Source: Acetobacteraceae bacterium (lineage in GTDB: Bacteria; Pseudomonadota; Alphaproteobacteria; Acetobacterales; Acetobacteraceae). From it: a stretch of 64,000 nt of DNA. The DNA is taken from the NCBI GenBank assembly GCA_003506895.1, contig DNXO01000020.1, positions 224,024-288,023 on the forward strand, written 5' to 3'. Under the pieces are notes generated by a model, which saw nothing but the letters and a program-made list of their open reading frames with translations, had not been told where the DNA came from and did no database searches. The translations under genes and the position numbers were made by a program. Every line of letters starts with the position of its first letter. Position 1 is the first letter of the stretch. This document shows positions 8,064 through 16,904 of the stretch, one piece after another.

Positions 8064-9317
8064 ATGAAGCTGATGTGGTTCCATCTGATGCCGTACACCG
8101 AATTGCCCGAGGACTTCAAACAGAAGCACCCCTCGGTCTGGGTCGATATTCATTCCTCGTTGTTCGATCCCAAGCGCGCGCACCTGATGTACAATGACTT
8201 CATGGATGAGCTCGAATACGCCGCCGACTGCGGGTATGATGCCATTTGCGTGAACGAGCATCATTCCAACGGCTATGGGCTGATGCCATCACCAAATCTG
8301 ATCGCGTCATCCCTCGCCCGGCGCACCACCGATGCCACGATCTGCGTGATGGGCAACTCGCTCGCGCTGTATAATCCTCCGACGCGGGTGGCCGAGGAAT
8401 TCGCCATGATCGACGTGATTTCGGGTGGACGGCTGATCGCCGGCTTTCCCGTCGGCACGCCGATGGACGGTTGTTTCGCCTACGGCCAGAACCCCAGCCA
8501 GTTGCGGGAGCGGTATCTGGAGGCCCACGACCTGGTCATGAAGGCGTGGCAGGAGAAAGACACGTTTGCCTTCAACGGCCGTTTCAACCAGCAGCGCTAT
8601 GTCAATATCTGGCCGCGCCCGATTCAGCAGCCGCATCCCCCGATCTGGATCCCCGGTGGCGGGTCGGTCGAAACCTGGCAGTGGTGCGCCGAGATGGACT
8701 ACGTTTACTGCTATCTGTCCTATTATGGCCATAAGGTCGGCAAGGCCACGATGGACGGGTTCTGGGCCGAAATGGAACGCCTGGGCAAGGACCGCAACCC
8801 ATACCGGGCCGGCTTCGCACAAACCGTTTGTGTGGCGGAAAGCCACGACCAGGCGATGGAGATGTATCAGGACGCCGCCGAATACTTCTTCGGCCGCTGC
8901 CTGCACATCGACCCGCGATTCGCGGCCCCTCCGGGCTATACCACCGAGGCAACGATGCGGTTCGGCCTGACCAGTCAGGTCAGCGCCGCCGCCGCGAAAT
9001 CCGTGGCCCGTCCGACGGAAATGAAAGAGCTGGTTGACGCCGGCTATATCGTGATCGGCAGTCCCAGCCAGGTGACCGAACAGATCGTCGAACTGGCCGA
9101 GAACTTGAACGTCGGCAACCTGATGCTGTTGATGCAGTTCGGCAACATGAACAAGGATCTGACGCGCTTCAACACGAAGCTGTTCGCCGAAAAGGTGATG
9201 CCGACACTCAAGAAGTTCTATGCGGAGTGGGAACATCGCTGGTGGCCGAAGCCGATGGACGACGGCCTGCGGGCAGATGTCCCGGCCTGGGGGCCGACGA
9301 TGCGCGCGGCGGAGTAA
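8064..9317 (+). CDS. LLM class flavin-dependent oxidoreductase (luciferase alpha-like)
   Basis: A 417-residue bacterial-luciferase-family protein, longer than the other three in the window. It shows CVNEHHSNGYGLMPSPNL (a luciferase alpha-like EHH motif near residue 70), IDVISGGRLIAGFPVGTP, PHPPIWIPGGGS and a W-rich C-terminus. The EHH motif favours FMNH2-dependent monooxygenase activity rather than the F420-type enzymes. The substrate is unknown. It is convergent with the midA-like gene, whose stop is 8 bases beyond. The ATG at 8064 follows ACAGGGAAGCATGCC, giving a usable AGGGA. Confidence 0.87.
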   Translation: MKLMWFHLMPYTELPEDFKQKHPSVWVDIHSSLFDPKRAHLMYNDFMDELEYAADCGYDAICVNEHHSNGYGLMPSPNLIASSLARRTTDATICVMGNSLALYNPPTRVAEEFAMIDVISGGRLIAGFPVGTPMDGCFAYGQNPSQLRERYLEAHDLVMKAWQEKDTFAFNGRFNQQRYVNIWPRPIQQPHPPIWIPGGGSVETWQWCAEMDYVYCYLSYYGHKVGKATMDGFWAEMERLGKDRNPYRAGFAQTVCVAESHDQAMEMYQDAAEYFFGRCLHIDPRFAAPPGYTTEATMRFGLTSQVSAAAAKSVARPTEMKELVDAGYIVIGSPSQVTEQIVELAENLNVGNLMLLMQFGNMNKDLTRFNTKLFAEKVMPTLKKFYAEWEHRWWPKPMDDGLRADVPAWGPTMRAAE

Positions 9318-9324
9318 GCCGGGG

Positions 9325-10329
9325 TCAGCACCCCGCCAATCCCGGCAACGCAGGGGCAGCAGGGGAACGCAGCGCCAGTACCTTGAACAACTCCCCCATC
9401 GCCTCGGGGTCCGCCAGGCGTCTTGTTGCCTGCATCAGTGCCGACGCCTTCTCAGGTTGGCTGCGTGCCAGGCGTTCGGTGCGCTGGAACAGGCCCAATG
9501 CCGAAAGGAACGCGCCCTGCGTTTCCGGGCCTTGGACAGCCGCCCCATGGGCTTTCGCAATGGCGCCGAGGTCAGCGAAATCGACATGCGCGGTCAGGTC
9601 GGCCGATCCCGCGACAGTCAGCGGATTGACCGGGCGCTTGTCCGCCAGTGCCTGCAAGCTGTCGCCCGCCGCACTGCGCGCAGGGCCGTAGTCCAGGAAC
9701 AAGGCCGCCCCGGGATGGCGGCACAGGCGGGCCGCGACGGCGGCGACAAAGCCGCGAGAGGGTTCGTTCAATTCGACGATGTCGCCCTCACCCGCGGCGC
9801 GGTTGGGCGGAACGTCCCCCGGACTGGCCGGCTGTTCGGTCCACTCCCCGCCGACAACAAACCGCTCGGTCCACCCCTCGCCACGGCGGACGAATTGCCG
9901 GATCGGCAGGGCATCGAGGAACTCGTTTGCCAGCAGGATGAGCGGCGCCGCCGGTAAGGTTCCAATTTCATCATGCCATGTCGTGCCGGGGATGCGCGCG
10001 GCCTGAACGGCGCGCAGGCGAGGGGACGTCTCGATCAGGTGTACGCGCAGGGCGGCGGCGAAGGTGGGCGCGGCCCGCTGGATGGCGCGTAACGCATCCG
10101 CCATCAGCGTGCCGCGCCCCGGGCCGGCTTCCGCCAGTAGCACGGGGGCCGGGCTGCCGAGCAGTTGCCACGTGACCGCTGCCCACAGGCCGATGATCTC
10201 GCCAAAGACCTGGCTGATTTCCGGTGAGGTCGTGAAATCGGCGAACGGATCGCGCGATGCGTAATAGATCGCGTTGGCCCGAGCCATGAAGCGATCGAGG
10301 CGTTCGGGAAGGGGCTCAGCCTCCGCCAT
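9325..10329 (-). CDS. MidA/NDUFAF7-family SAM-dependent methyltransferase
   Basis: A 334-residue protein of the former DUF185 family. Key segments are YYASRDPFADFTTSPEIS near the N-terminus, the SAM-binding LLAEAGPGRGTLMADALR, and ANEFLDALPIRQF. The mitochondrial homologue NDUFAF7 dimethylates an arginine of complex I subunit NDUFS2. A similar role on respiratory complex I is likely but not shown for bacteria generally. It is the last gene of the hldD-lgt-midA run, starting 24 bases after lgt ends. That order is common in alphaproteobacteria. Confidence 0.92.
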   Translation of the reverse strand: MAEAEPLPERLDRFMARANAIYYASRDPFADFTTSPEISQVFGEIIGLWAAVTWQLLGSPAPVLLAEAGPGRGTLMADALRAIQRAAPTFAAALRVHLIETSPRLRAVQAARIPGTTWHDEIGTLPAAPLILLANEFLDALPIRQFVRRGEGWTERFVVGGEWTEQPASPGDVPPNRAAGEGDIVELNEPSRGFVAAVAARLCRHPGAALFLDYGPARSAAGDSLQALADKRPVNPLTVAGSADLTAHVDFADLGAIAKAHGAAVQGPETQGAFLSALGLFQRTERLARSQPEKASALMQATRRLADPEAMGELFKVLALRSPAAPALPGLAGC

Positions 10330-10353
10330 GAGGGGGCGCGTTCTAATCGACTG

Positions 10354-11157
10354 TCATGGCCGGGACACGCGCGCGCGCGCGATCAGCCAAATGCCGGCGA
10401 TCAGCATCGGGATCGAGAGAATCTGGCCCATGGTTGTGCCGAACGACAGAAAGCCCAGGAACGCGTCCGGCTCACGGAAATATTCGCCGACAATCCGGGC
10501 GACGGCGTAGCCGCACAGAAATATCCCGGTCAGCATGCCGAAGCGGGCGCGAATGGACTCCCGGCGTGACATGACGAACATCAGCGTGGCCAGCAAAACG
10601 CCCTCCATCAGGGCCTCGTACAACTGGCTGGGGTGCCGCGGGACCGTGCCGGCGCGTGGGAAGATCATCGCCCAGGGCAGCCATTCGGGTGCCGGACGCC
10701 CCCAGAGTTCGCCATTGATGAAGTTGGCGACGCGGCCGAGGCCGAGCCCTATGGGCGCGACGATGGCGATCCGGTCGGCGAAGCCCAGCAGCGGGATGGC
10801 GTTGCGCCAGCAGAAGATGGAGACCGCGACGGCAACGCCCAACATGCCGCCATGGAAGCTCATGCCGCCTTCCCACACGGCCAGGATCATTGACGGGTGC
10901 GCCAGATACACGCTGGGCTGATAGAACAGAACGTAGCCCAACCGGCCGCCCAGCACGACACCAAGCGTGGCCCAGGTCAGGAAGTCATCAACCTGAAATT
11001 CGGTGGCGACCGCGGGGGCCTGCCGAACGAACCGGCGGACCAGACGCCAGCCCACGACCAGGCCGGTGATATAGGCCAGCGCGTACCAGCGGATACTTAG
11101 CGGGCCCAGTTGGACAATGACGGGGTCGAACTGGGGAAACAGCAGTACCGGGATCAT
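10354..11157 (-). CDS. lgt: prolipoprotein diacylglyceryl transferase
   Basis: A 267-residue polytopic inner-membrane enzyme that moves diacylglycerol from phosphatidylglycerol to the lipobox cysteine of prolipoproteins. The sequence shows seven hydrophobic segments, IRWYALAYITGL near the N-terminus, the conserved SFHGGMLG, and the family signature GRVANFINGELWGRP that carries an essential arginine. PRHPSQLYEA follows as expected. Length matches the family. The start ATG overlaps the hldD stop in an ATGA, so translation is coupled. Confidence 0.97.
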   Translation of the reverse strand: MIPVLLFPQFDPVIVQLGPLSIRWYALAYITGLVVGWRLVRRFVRQAPAVATEFQVDDFLTWATLGVVLGGRLGYVLFYQPSVYLAHPSMILAVWEGGMSFHGGMLGVAVAVSIFCWRNAIPLLGFADRIAIVAPIGLGLGRVANFINGELWGRPAPEWLPWAMIFPRAGTVPRHPSQLYEALMEGVLLATLMFVMSRRESIRARFGMLTGIFLCGYAVARIVGEYFREPDAFLGFLSFGTTMGQILSIPMLIAGIWLIARARVSRP

Positions 11158-12140
11158 ACGTATTTATCCGCGCCAGCCAGATGATCCTGGACGTAGCGGC
11201 GGATTCCTTCCTCCAACGGTGTGAACTGACCACTGTAGCCGGCGGCGCGCAGACGCTCCATCGGGGCCCGGGTGAACGACTGATACTGACTGCGTAGGCT
11301 GTCCGGCATGTCGATGAACTGCACGGCGCGCGGCTGGCCGGCGGCATCGGATACCGCATGCGCCAGATCAAGGTATGTGCGGGCGCGGCCGGTGCCCAGG
11401 TTGAACAATCCGCTGACCGCCGGCGTTTCCATCAGCCACAGCATCACATTGACGACGTCGCCGACCCAGATGAAGTCGCGTGCCTGGGCACCATCGGCCA
11501 GACCCGGCTGGTCGGACTTGAACAGACGGGCGGGTAGGCCGGCCGCGACCTCGTCATGTTTGACCTTCACGACCGAGATCATGCGGCCCTTGTGGTATTC
11601 GTTCGGCCCATAGACGTTGAAGAACTTCAGACCGGCCCATTGCGGCGGCTGCTCCCGCCGCGTCAGCAGCGTCTTGGCGACCAGCAGGTCGAACGCATGC
11701 TTGGTCCAGCCGTACAGGTTCATCGGCCGGAGCCGCTCCAGCGCCGGAATGGAGAACTCGTCCTCGAATCCTTGCGTGCCGTCGCCATAGGTCGCGGCCG
11801 ACGAGGCATAGACGAAGCGCACGCCGCGGTCGGCGCACCATTCCCACAGGCGTCGGCTGAGCTCGACGTTCGTGGCCCATGTTTGGTCTCCATCGACCGC
11901 CGTGGTTTCACTGACGGCACCGAGGTGGAACACCATCTCCAGCGGCGGGCGGGCGGCCAGGAAGCTCTCCAGATCATCCGGGTGAATCAGCCGGGTTGGC
12001 GGGTGTCTGGCCAGGTTACGCCACTTGCCGTCGCTGCCCAGCGTATCGACCACAACGGTTTCATGCCCGCGACGAGCCAATGCGGCTTGCAGGTTGGAGC
12101 CGATGAAGCCGGCGCCGCCAGTTATCAGGATCATACGCAT
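11154..12140 (-). CDS. hldD: ADP-L-glycero-D-manno-heptose 6-epimerase
   Basis: A 328-residue extended short-chain dehydrogenase. It opens with ILITGGAGFIGSN (NADP-binding), has the catalytic serine in YASSAATYGDG and the YGWTK tyrosine/lysine pair, and the family-specific FFNVYGPNEYHKGRMISV. It converts ADP-D-glycero-D-manno-heptose to the L-glycero form for the LPS inner core, which indicates a heptose-containing outer membrane. The start is MRM at 12140 or MIL at 12134; an AGG six bases before the latter makes both plausible. The frame stays open to 12644, but that part runs antisense through ubiK and is not coding. Confidence 0.95.
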   Translation of the reverse strand: MRMILITGGAGFIGSNLQAALARRGHETVVVDTLGSDGKWRNLARHPPTRLIHPDDLESFLAARPPLEMVFHLGAVSETTAVDGDQTWATNVELSRRLWEWCADRGVRFVYASSAATYGDGTQGFEDEFSIPALERLRPMNLYGWTKHAFDLLVAKTLLTRREQPPQWAGLKFFNVYGPNEYHKGRMISVVKVKHDEVAAGLPARLFKSDQPGLADGAQARDFIWVGDVVNVMLWLMETPAVSGLFNLGTGRARTYLDLAHAVSDAAGQPRAVQFIDMPDSLRSQYQSFTRAPMERLRAAGYSGQFTPLEEGIRRYVQDHLAGADKYV

Positions 12141-12195
12141 CCTATATACGGACCAGCGGGCGGTGCGAAAGCCGCCACATGAGCAGGAGCATCCC

Positions 12196-12507
12196 ATGAG
12201 CGATCGGCCCCGATTTTTCGACGACCTCGCCGGTGTGGCGGGCGGCGCGTTTTCCGCCCTGGCCGGGCTGCGCGACGAAACCGAGGCAATGCTTCGGGCG
12301 CGCATGGACGATCTGATCCAGCGCCTGGACCTGGTTCGGCGCGAAGAGATGGAAGCTGTCCAAGAAATGGCCGCCAACGCTCGCTCTGGCCAGGAAACCG
12401 CCGAAGCGAAGGTGAGCGAGCTTGAAGCCCGTATCGCGGCACTGGAGACCCGGGTTGCCGCGATCGAGTCGCCGGGCGCGGACGTCATTTCGCCGGAAGG
12501 TCTGTAG
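12196..12507 (+). CDS. ubiK: accessory factor UbiK family protein (BMFP, YqiC-like)
   Basis: A 103-residue coiled-coil protein. It contains the family core RLDLVRREEMEAVQEMA in the middle and the heptad-like LEARIAALETRVAAIE near the end. UbiK homologues assist the aerobic ubiquinone biosynthesis enzymes and can bind membranes through an N-terminal amphipathic helix, here GGAFSALAGLRDETEAML. AGGAG sits five bases before the ATG at 12196. It diverges from hldD and heads the plus-strand run toward ybjN, proC and COQ9; finding it near a COQ9 gene agrees with a ubiquinone role. Confidence 0.9.
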   Translation: MSDRPRFFDDLAGVAGGAFSALAGLRDETEAMLRARMDDLIQRLDLVRREEMEAVQEMAANARSGQETAEAKVSELEARIAALETRVAAIESPGADVISPEGL

Positions 12508-12550
12508 CGCCTGCAGCTCGTTCCGCCGCGGCAAGCCACACGCCGGACCA

Positions 12551-12616
12551 TGACATTTTCGAGAACCGCCGATTCGCGGAAGCAAAGTCTCCCCCCGATT
12601 GCGTGAAAATGACACC
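12551..12616. mobile_element. possible IS21-type end remnant / MITE-like element
   Basis: TGACATTTTC (12551-12560) and GAAAATGACA (12605-12614) form an imperfect inverted repeat with nine of ten bases matched. Inside lie two direct copies of a CC-x-CCGATT-GCG motif (about 12567-12577 and 12592-12603). Ends starting TGTCATTTTC with nested inner repeats resemble IS21-family termini. No transposase remains. The element sits in the 247-base gap between ubiK and ybjN. Confidence 0.4.
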
Positions 12617-12754
12617 TTGGTACTTGCGGCAGGTGCGAACACATGAATAGGCTTGTTGCGTAGCCAACTCCGGGCGACTCCGAAATAGGTTTCGGCGCTA
12701 AGCTGCCCGGGGGTGAAGGCTACGCTCGGCCTTCCTTTTGACGGGAGACCCCGA

Positions 12755-13258
12755 ATGTCGGCATCGCTGACCACGTCGTTCGATAACGCCGCCAATCCCC
12801 TTGATATGATGGAGCAAATCGTCGCCGCGAATGAATGGGAATTCGACCGCCGCAGTGATTCGGAAATGGCCGCCGAGGCCCCTGGACACTGGTGCGACTA
12901 CGGTTTGTTTTTCAACTGGTCGCACGAAATCAGCGTGATGCACTTCACCTGCGCGTTCGACCTGAAAGTGCCGGAAAAGCAGCGTGGCGCGCTGTTCGAA
13001 CTCCTGGCTCTCGCCAACGAGAAACTCTGGCTGGGGCATTTTGGGCTTGAGGGTAACGAGGGCATGCCGGTGTTCCGCCATGCCGTGCTGTTGCGCGGCA
13101 CCAATGGCGCCTCGGCGGAAAGCCTTGAAGATCTGGTGGACATCGCTCTGACCGAATGCGAACGGTTTTTCCCGGCGTTCCAGTTCGTGCTATGGGGCGG
13201 GAAGTCTCCGGCTGACGCCCTGGCCGCCGCGATGCTGGACTGCGTCGGCGAGGCCTAG
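12755..13258 (+). CDS. YbjN domain-containing protein
   Basis: A 167-residue protein of the YbjN superfamily, whose fold resembles type III secretion chaperones. Recognisable parts are NPLDMMEQIVAANEWEFDR, CDYGLFFNWSHE, HFTCAFDLKVPE and LWLGHFGLE. The biochemical role of this family is unknown. In alphaproteobacteria it is regularly found directly before proC, as here. The ATG at 12755 follows GGGAG with seven bases of spacing, which rules out the longer frame from 12713. Confidence 0.88.
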   Translation: MSASLTTSFDNAANPLDMMEQIVAANEWEFDRRSDSEMAAEAPGHWCDYGLFFNWSHEISVMHFTCAFDLKVPEKQRGALFELLALANEKLWLGHFGLEGNEGMPVFRHAVLLRGTNGASAESLEDLVDIALTECERFFPAFQFVLWGGKSPADALAAAMLDCVGEA

Positions 13259-13272
13259 AAGCCTGCCTGCCG

Positions 13273-13305
13273 GTGTGGTGGCCGGGCGGATTCCGGCCAC
13301 CACAC
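13273..13305. terminator. strong hairpin after ybjN
   Basis: GTGTGGTGGCCGG (13273-13285) pairs exactly with 13293-13305 across a seven-base loop, starting 15 bases after the ybjN stop. Only a short GACATTT follows, so it is a terminator-like or attenuating hairpin rather than a canonical one. A five-base hairpin (CGACA/TGTCG) follows at 13305-13320. Confidence 0.5.
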
Positions 13306-13384
13306 GACATTTCCGTGTCGGCGTTGTAAGAGGTGGGCGGTCGGGCTACGCCTGATCATGACACGGGGGCAAACAGGGCCGAAT

Positions 13385-14215
13385 ATGACCAACGACAACA
13401 CACCCACCATGGGCGCTATTCCGCCGATCCTGCTCGTCGGCTGTGGCCGGATGGGCAGCGCGATGCTGTCCGGCTGGCGGGAGCAGGGGCTTGCACCGTC
13501 GGTTGCCGTCGATCCCTCGCCATCGGCTGCCTCGTTCGCCGGACCGGACATGATGGTTGTCGCGGATGTCTCCGAAATCCCGGCCGGATTCTCGCCCGCG
13601 GCCGTCGTTCTCGCGGTGAAGCCGCAAAATGCCGCCGCGACGCTGCCGGCCTACGCGCGGTTCGCCGCCAATACCGTTTTCCTGTCGATCATGGCCGGCC
13701 GGACGATCGGTGGAATCGGCGCCCTGCTTGGATCCTCCGCCGCGATCGTCCGGGCGATGCCCAACACACCGGCGGCGGTCAGGCAGGGTGTGACCGTGGG
13801 CTGCCCCAGCCCAAACGTCTCCACCCAGCAAAAGGCGTTATGCGACAGGCTGCTGCAAGCCATCGGCAAAGTGGCGTGGGTGGAAGACGAGGCATTGCTC
13901 GACCCCGTTACCGCCGTATCCGGCAGCGGACCGGCCTACGTGTTCCTGCTAGCCGAACTGATGGAACAGGCCGCCATTGAGCAAGGCATCCCACCTGATC
14001 TGGCTCGGCTGCTCGCTCGGCAGACTGTCTCCGGCTCCGGCGCGCTGCTCGGCGCCAGTCCGGAAGATGCGGCGGCCTTGCGGGTGGCTGTCACCAGCCC
14101 GGGCGGCACGACGGCCGAGGCACTGTCGGTCCTGATGAACCCCGACGTCTGGCCGGTGGCGATGTCGCGGGCAATTGCCGCGGCAACCCGCCGTTCCCGC
14201 GAACTGGCGGGTTGA
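13385..14215 (+). CDS. proC: pyrroline-5-carboxylate reductase
   Basis: A 276-residue enzyme for the last step of proline synthesis, reducing pyrroline-5-carboxylate with NAD(P)H. It shows the Rossmann LLVGCGRMGSAML near the start, AVKPQN, the conserved RAMPNTPAAVRQG, and the C-terminal signature GSGPAYVFLLAELMEQAA followed by VTSPGGTTAEAL. The ATG at 13385 is chosen because AGGG lies six bases upstream; an in-frame ATG at 13358 would add nine residues and cannot be excluded. It is flanked by ybjN and COQ9, a familiar alphaproteobacterial order. Confidence 0.96.
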   Translation: MTNDNTPTMGAIPPILLVGCGRMGSAMLSGWREQGLAPSVAVDPSPSAASFAGPDMMVVADVSEIPAGFSPAAVVLAVKPQNAAATLPAYARFAANTVFLSIMAGRTIGGIGALLGSSAAIVRAMPNTPAAVRQGVTVGCPSPNVSTQQKALCDRLLQAIGKVAWVEDEALLDPVTAVSGSGPAYVFLLAELMEQAAIEQGIPPDLARLLARQTVSGSGALLGASPEDAAALRVAVTSPGGTTAEALSVLMNPDVWPVAMSRAIAAATRRSRELAG

Positions 14216-14245
14216 GCCGTTGACAGCGCACACTATCTTCACCCC

Positions 14246-14914
14246 ATGAGCGACACGGAATTCGACACCGCCCTGGTTACCGCGGCTTTCCGTCTGGCCG
14301 GCGAGCAGGGGTGGCGCAAGGTCAACGCGGTCATCGCCGCCCAAGAGGCCGGTCTTTCGCTGGCCGTGGCAAGGGCGCGTTTTCCGTCCCGTGCCGTGAT
14401 CCTGCTGCGGTTCGGCCGATTGGCGGACCAGGCAGCACTGAGCGATGCGCCGACCGAAGGATCGGTGCGGGACAAGTTGTTCGACCTGCTGATGCGGCGC
14501 TTCGACTTTCTGCAGTCCCACCGGGCGGGCGTTAAGTCGCTGTTGCGGTCGCTGCCGATGGATCCGCCAATGGCGCTGCTGTTGGCGTGTGCCTCGCGGC
14601 GCAGCATGCGGTGGATGCTGCAGGCAGCCGGGGTCACCGCGACCGGGCCGCGTGGCGAATTGCAGGTGAAGGGGCTGATGGCCGTCTGGCTGTGGGCCGT
14701 TCGCGCCTGGGAGCGGGACGAGTCGGATGACCTGTCCGGCACGATGGCCGCCGTGGACACAGCCTTGCAGCGGGCGGAGCAGGTTGCCTCGTGGCTGGAT
14801 GGGCATCGCGAGACGAAAGCACCGCCGGTTCCGCCGGTTTCTGAGCCGGCCGAGTCGGACCCGTCCGGCCTGATCGAGGAGCCGCCGCCGCTGCCCGAAG
14901 CCGACGAGGCGTGA
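14246..14914 (+). CDS. COQ9 family protein
   Basis: A 222-residue helical protein with a TetR-like fold. The N-terminus (FDTALVTAAFRLAGEQGW) resembles a helix-turn-helix regulator, but COQ9 proteins instead bind lipids and present ubiquinone intermediates to Coq7. FDFLQSHRAGVKSLLRSLP and MAVWLWAVRAWERDES match the family. The proline/glutamate-rich tail after residue 185 looks unstructured. It begins 30 bases after proC, and its stop overlaps the next gene in GTGA. UbiK upstream fits a shared link to ubiquinone. Confidence 0.88.
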   Translation: MSDTEFDTALVTAAFRLAGEQGWRKVNAVIAAQEAGLSLAVARARFPSRAVILLRFGRLADQAALSDAPTEGSVRDKLFDLLMRRFDFLQSHRAGVKSLLRSLPMDPPMALLLACASRRSMRWMLQAAGVTATGPRGELQVKGLMAVWLWAVRAWERDESDDLSGTMAAVDTALQRAEQVASWLDGHRETKAPPVPPVSEPAESDPSGLIEEPPPLPEADEA

Positions 14915-15705
14915 CCACCCCACCGCTCCAGACACGTATGGACGCCGCCATGGATCTGGCCGAGCGGGCTGGCGAAATGGCGATGTCGATGCGTCCTGTG
15001 CCCGGGGCGGGCGGCGGTAAACTGAAGGGACCGCAGGATTGGGTGACCGAGGCGGACGAGGCGGTGGAGCGGTTTCTGTCCGACGAACTGGCCGTGGCGT
15101 TTCCCTCGGATGGGTTCCAGGGCGAGGAAGGCGGCGTTTCACGCGGCGGCTCGCTGCGCTGGGTGGTCGATCCGATCGACGGAACCTCCAACTACGCCAG
15201 GGGCGGTGCGCGGTTCTGCGTGTCGCTGGCGTGTATGGAGGGCGATACGCCGCTGATCGGGGTCGTGGTGGCGCCCGCGTTGCGGGAATCGGTCTGGGCG
15301 TGGCGCGGCGGCGGGGCGTGGCGGAACGGCGATCGGATTCGGTCGGCGGACACCAGCGATCCGAAGCAGGCGATCATGGAAGTGGGTTGGTCCCGGCGGC
15401 GTCCGAACGCGGATTATCTGGCTCTATGCCAGCGTGTTCTGGCGGATGGCTGCGGTCTGCGACAGGGCGGGTCTGGGGCCTTGGGTCTGGTCGATGTCGC
15501 GGTCGGGCGGCAGGACGGATATGCCGAGTTGCATATCAACCTGTGGGATGTGGCGGCTGCGCTGGTGATCCTGCGGGAGGCCGGGGCGAAGGTCAGCGAC
15601 TTCCTGGCAAATGAGGGGGCAACGAAGGGGAACGGGATCGTTGCCTGCGCACCCGGATTGGCGGGGGTATGGTCGGATCTGCCTGGGTTGCCGGCGCCGG
15701 TTTGA
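14911..15705 (+). CDS. inositol monophosphatase family protein
   Basis: A 264-residue metal-dependent phosphatase. It contains the metal-binding GEEGG near residue 70, the main motif WVVDPIDGTSNY near residue 90, and the C-terminal NLWDVAAALVI. The family includes inositol-1-phosphatase/SuhB, CysQ and HisN; nothing here settles the substrate. The GTG start at 14911 overlaps the COQ9 stop in GTGA, so translation is coupled. Base composition matches the neighbours. Confidence 0.9.
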   Translation: MTTPPLQTRMDAAMDLAERAGEMAMSMRPVPGAGGGKLKGPQDWVTEADEAVERFLSDELAVAFPSDGFQGEEGGVSRGGSLRWVVDPIDGTSNYARGGARFCVSLACMEGDTPLIGVVVAPALRESVWAWRGGGAWRNGDRIRSADTSDPKQAIMEVGWSRRRPNADYLALCQRVLADGCGLRQGGSGALGLVDVAVGRQDGYAELHINLWDVAAALVILREAGAKVSDFLANEGATKGNGIVACAPGLAGVWSDLPGLPAPV

Positions 15706-15826
15706 CGGGACACGATTGCTTCAGTCGCGGTGAGACCAGTCTCCCGCCCGGAGAAGGCGGCGGCGGGCCATTACTCTGATGTGCCAACTGTTCCCGGTCG
15801 AGCGTGATGACCGGCAGATCCGCGGA

Positions 15827-16831
15827 TCAGGTAAGGTGCGCCGGTACGATCGACCACCTTAATCCGTCGCGCCTCAGCGACAACCGGTGGTTATGGGCGG
15901 CCAGGGCACCCTCTATCATCGCGGCCCAGCAATCTTGGACCGCCGGATGCGGCGCGGGTAAACCGTCCATCAGTTTCCAACCGATCTGGCGGACGTCTGT
16001 TCCGGTTCGGATTTCGGCATGATCTCCCTGGGCTCGCGCAAGCCGTACCATGAAGTCAACGAAGCTTGCAGGACTTCCATCGGGTTGCAGCCCAAGTGCG
16101 GCGGCCGTCTCGGCGTAGAGTTGCATGCCGACCAGCCTGGCCGCACCGCCCGCCAGGAACCGGGCGGTTTCCGCGCCGAACAGATCGACGCAGGCGGGCA
16201 GGGCGGAGCGGATGTATTCCATCGCGTAGGATCGGTGAGCCTTTGCCAGGCGTTCAGCCGGCCAGTCCAACACCGGCGCCAATACTGGATCGAAGGGCGG
16301 TGCTTCCTCGTCCCGAACGAAACGCAGGCGGTCTTCCGGTGCCAGGGGGTGGTCGTATTCCCGGAAGTAGCCCTCCAGCCCGGCATCACCGTCCACCGCC
16401 ATCTTGGTGCAGACAAACCCCAGCCTGGGGTTGCCGAGGGACACGCCGTTATGGGCCTGCCAGCCGCGCAGCATTGCCTCTGAAACCTGTGTCGGTATGC
16501 CGCAGATTGCCACGCCCTTCCACGCCCAGCGCGGTGGCGGGAAACGGACCCAGGCCTTGCGGTCGGTCTCTGGCATATACTCGACCGAGACGCCGCCGAT
16601 GCGGTTGGACAGATAGTGATACTGGGCAGCCGCGACGGCGTCGGGCAACGCGGTGAGCCCGAGCTTTTGAAGCCCGGGCAGGAAACGGGCGAGATGCTGG
16701 GTGCGGAAGGTGCGAAACGCCAGCTTTGCCGCGTCCTCCGCGCCGCGTTGCACCACGGTGCGAAGGACCAGGCCGACGAAGAAGCCATGATACCAGTCGG
16801 CGACGGCCTTCCAGGCTTTTTGCTCATCCAT
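15827..16831 (-). CDS. hypothetical protein, 334 aa
   Basis: I do not recognise a family with confidence. The product is soluble, without signal peptide or TM segment, and is rich in tryptophan and alanine. Conserved-looking blocks include WKAVADWYHGFFVGLVLRT, YHYLSNRIGGVSVEYMPE, WKGVAICGIPTQVSE and MAVDGDAGLEGYFREYDHP. The general look recalls helical hydrolase-like families such as the L-2-amino-thiazoline-4-carboxylate hydrolase group, but this is weak. It diverges from phzF with 73 bases between the starts. GC content and codon use resemble its neighbours, so recent transfer is not indicated. Confidence 0.75.
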   Translation of the reverse strand: MDEQKAWKAVADWYHGFFVGLVLRTVVQRGAEDAAKLAFRTFRTQHLARFLPGLQKLGLTALPDAVAAAQYHYLSNRIGGVSVEYMPETDRKAWVRFPPPRWAWKGVAICGIPTQVSEAMLRGWQAHNGVSLGNPRLGFVCTKMAVDGDAGLEGYFREYDHPLAPEDRLRFVRDEEAPPFDPVLAPVLDWPAERLAKAHRSYAMEYIRSALPACVDLFGAETARFLAGGAARLVGMQLYAETAAALGLQPDGSPASFVDFMVRLARAQGDHAEIRTGTDVRQIGWKLMDGLPAPHPAVQDCWAAMIEGALAAHNHRLSLRRDGLRWSIVPAHLT

Positions 16832-16904
16832 GAGTTGCGTATTATTCCCATCTCGCGCCAGCGTCCGGCAGGCACCATGTTCAGGCAGTCTTCAGGAGGC
16901 CGCA

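Noticed and set aside
12141..12644. Upstream extension of the hldD frame
   Set aside because: It runs antisense through ubiK, shows low-complexity Arg/Ser-rich translation, and hldD homology begins at MRMILITGG.
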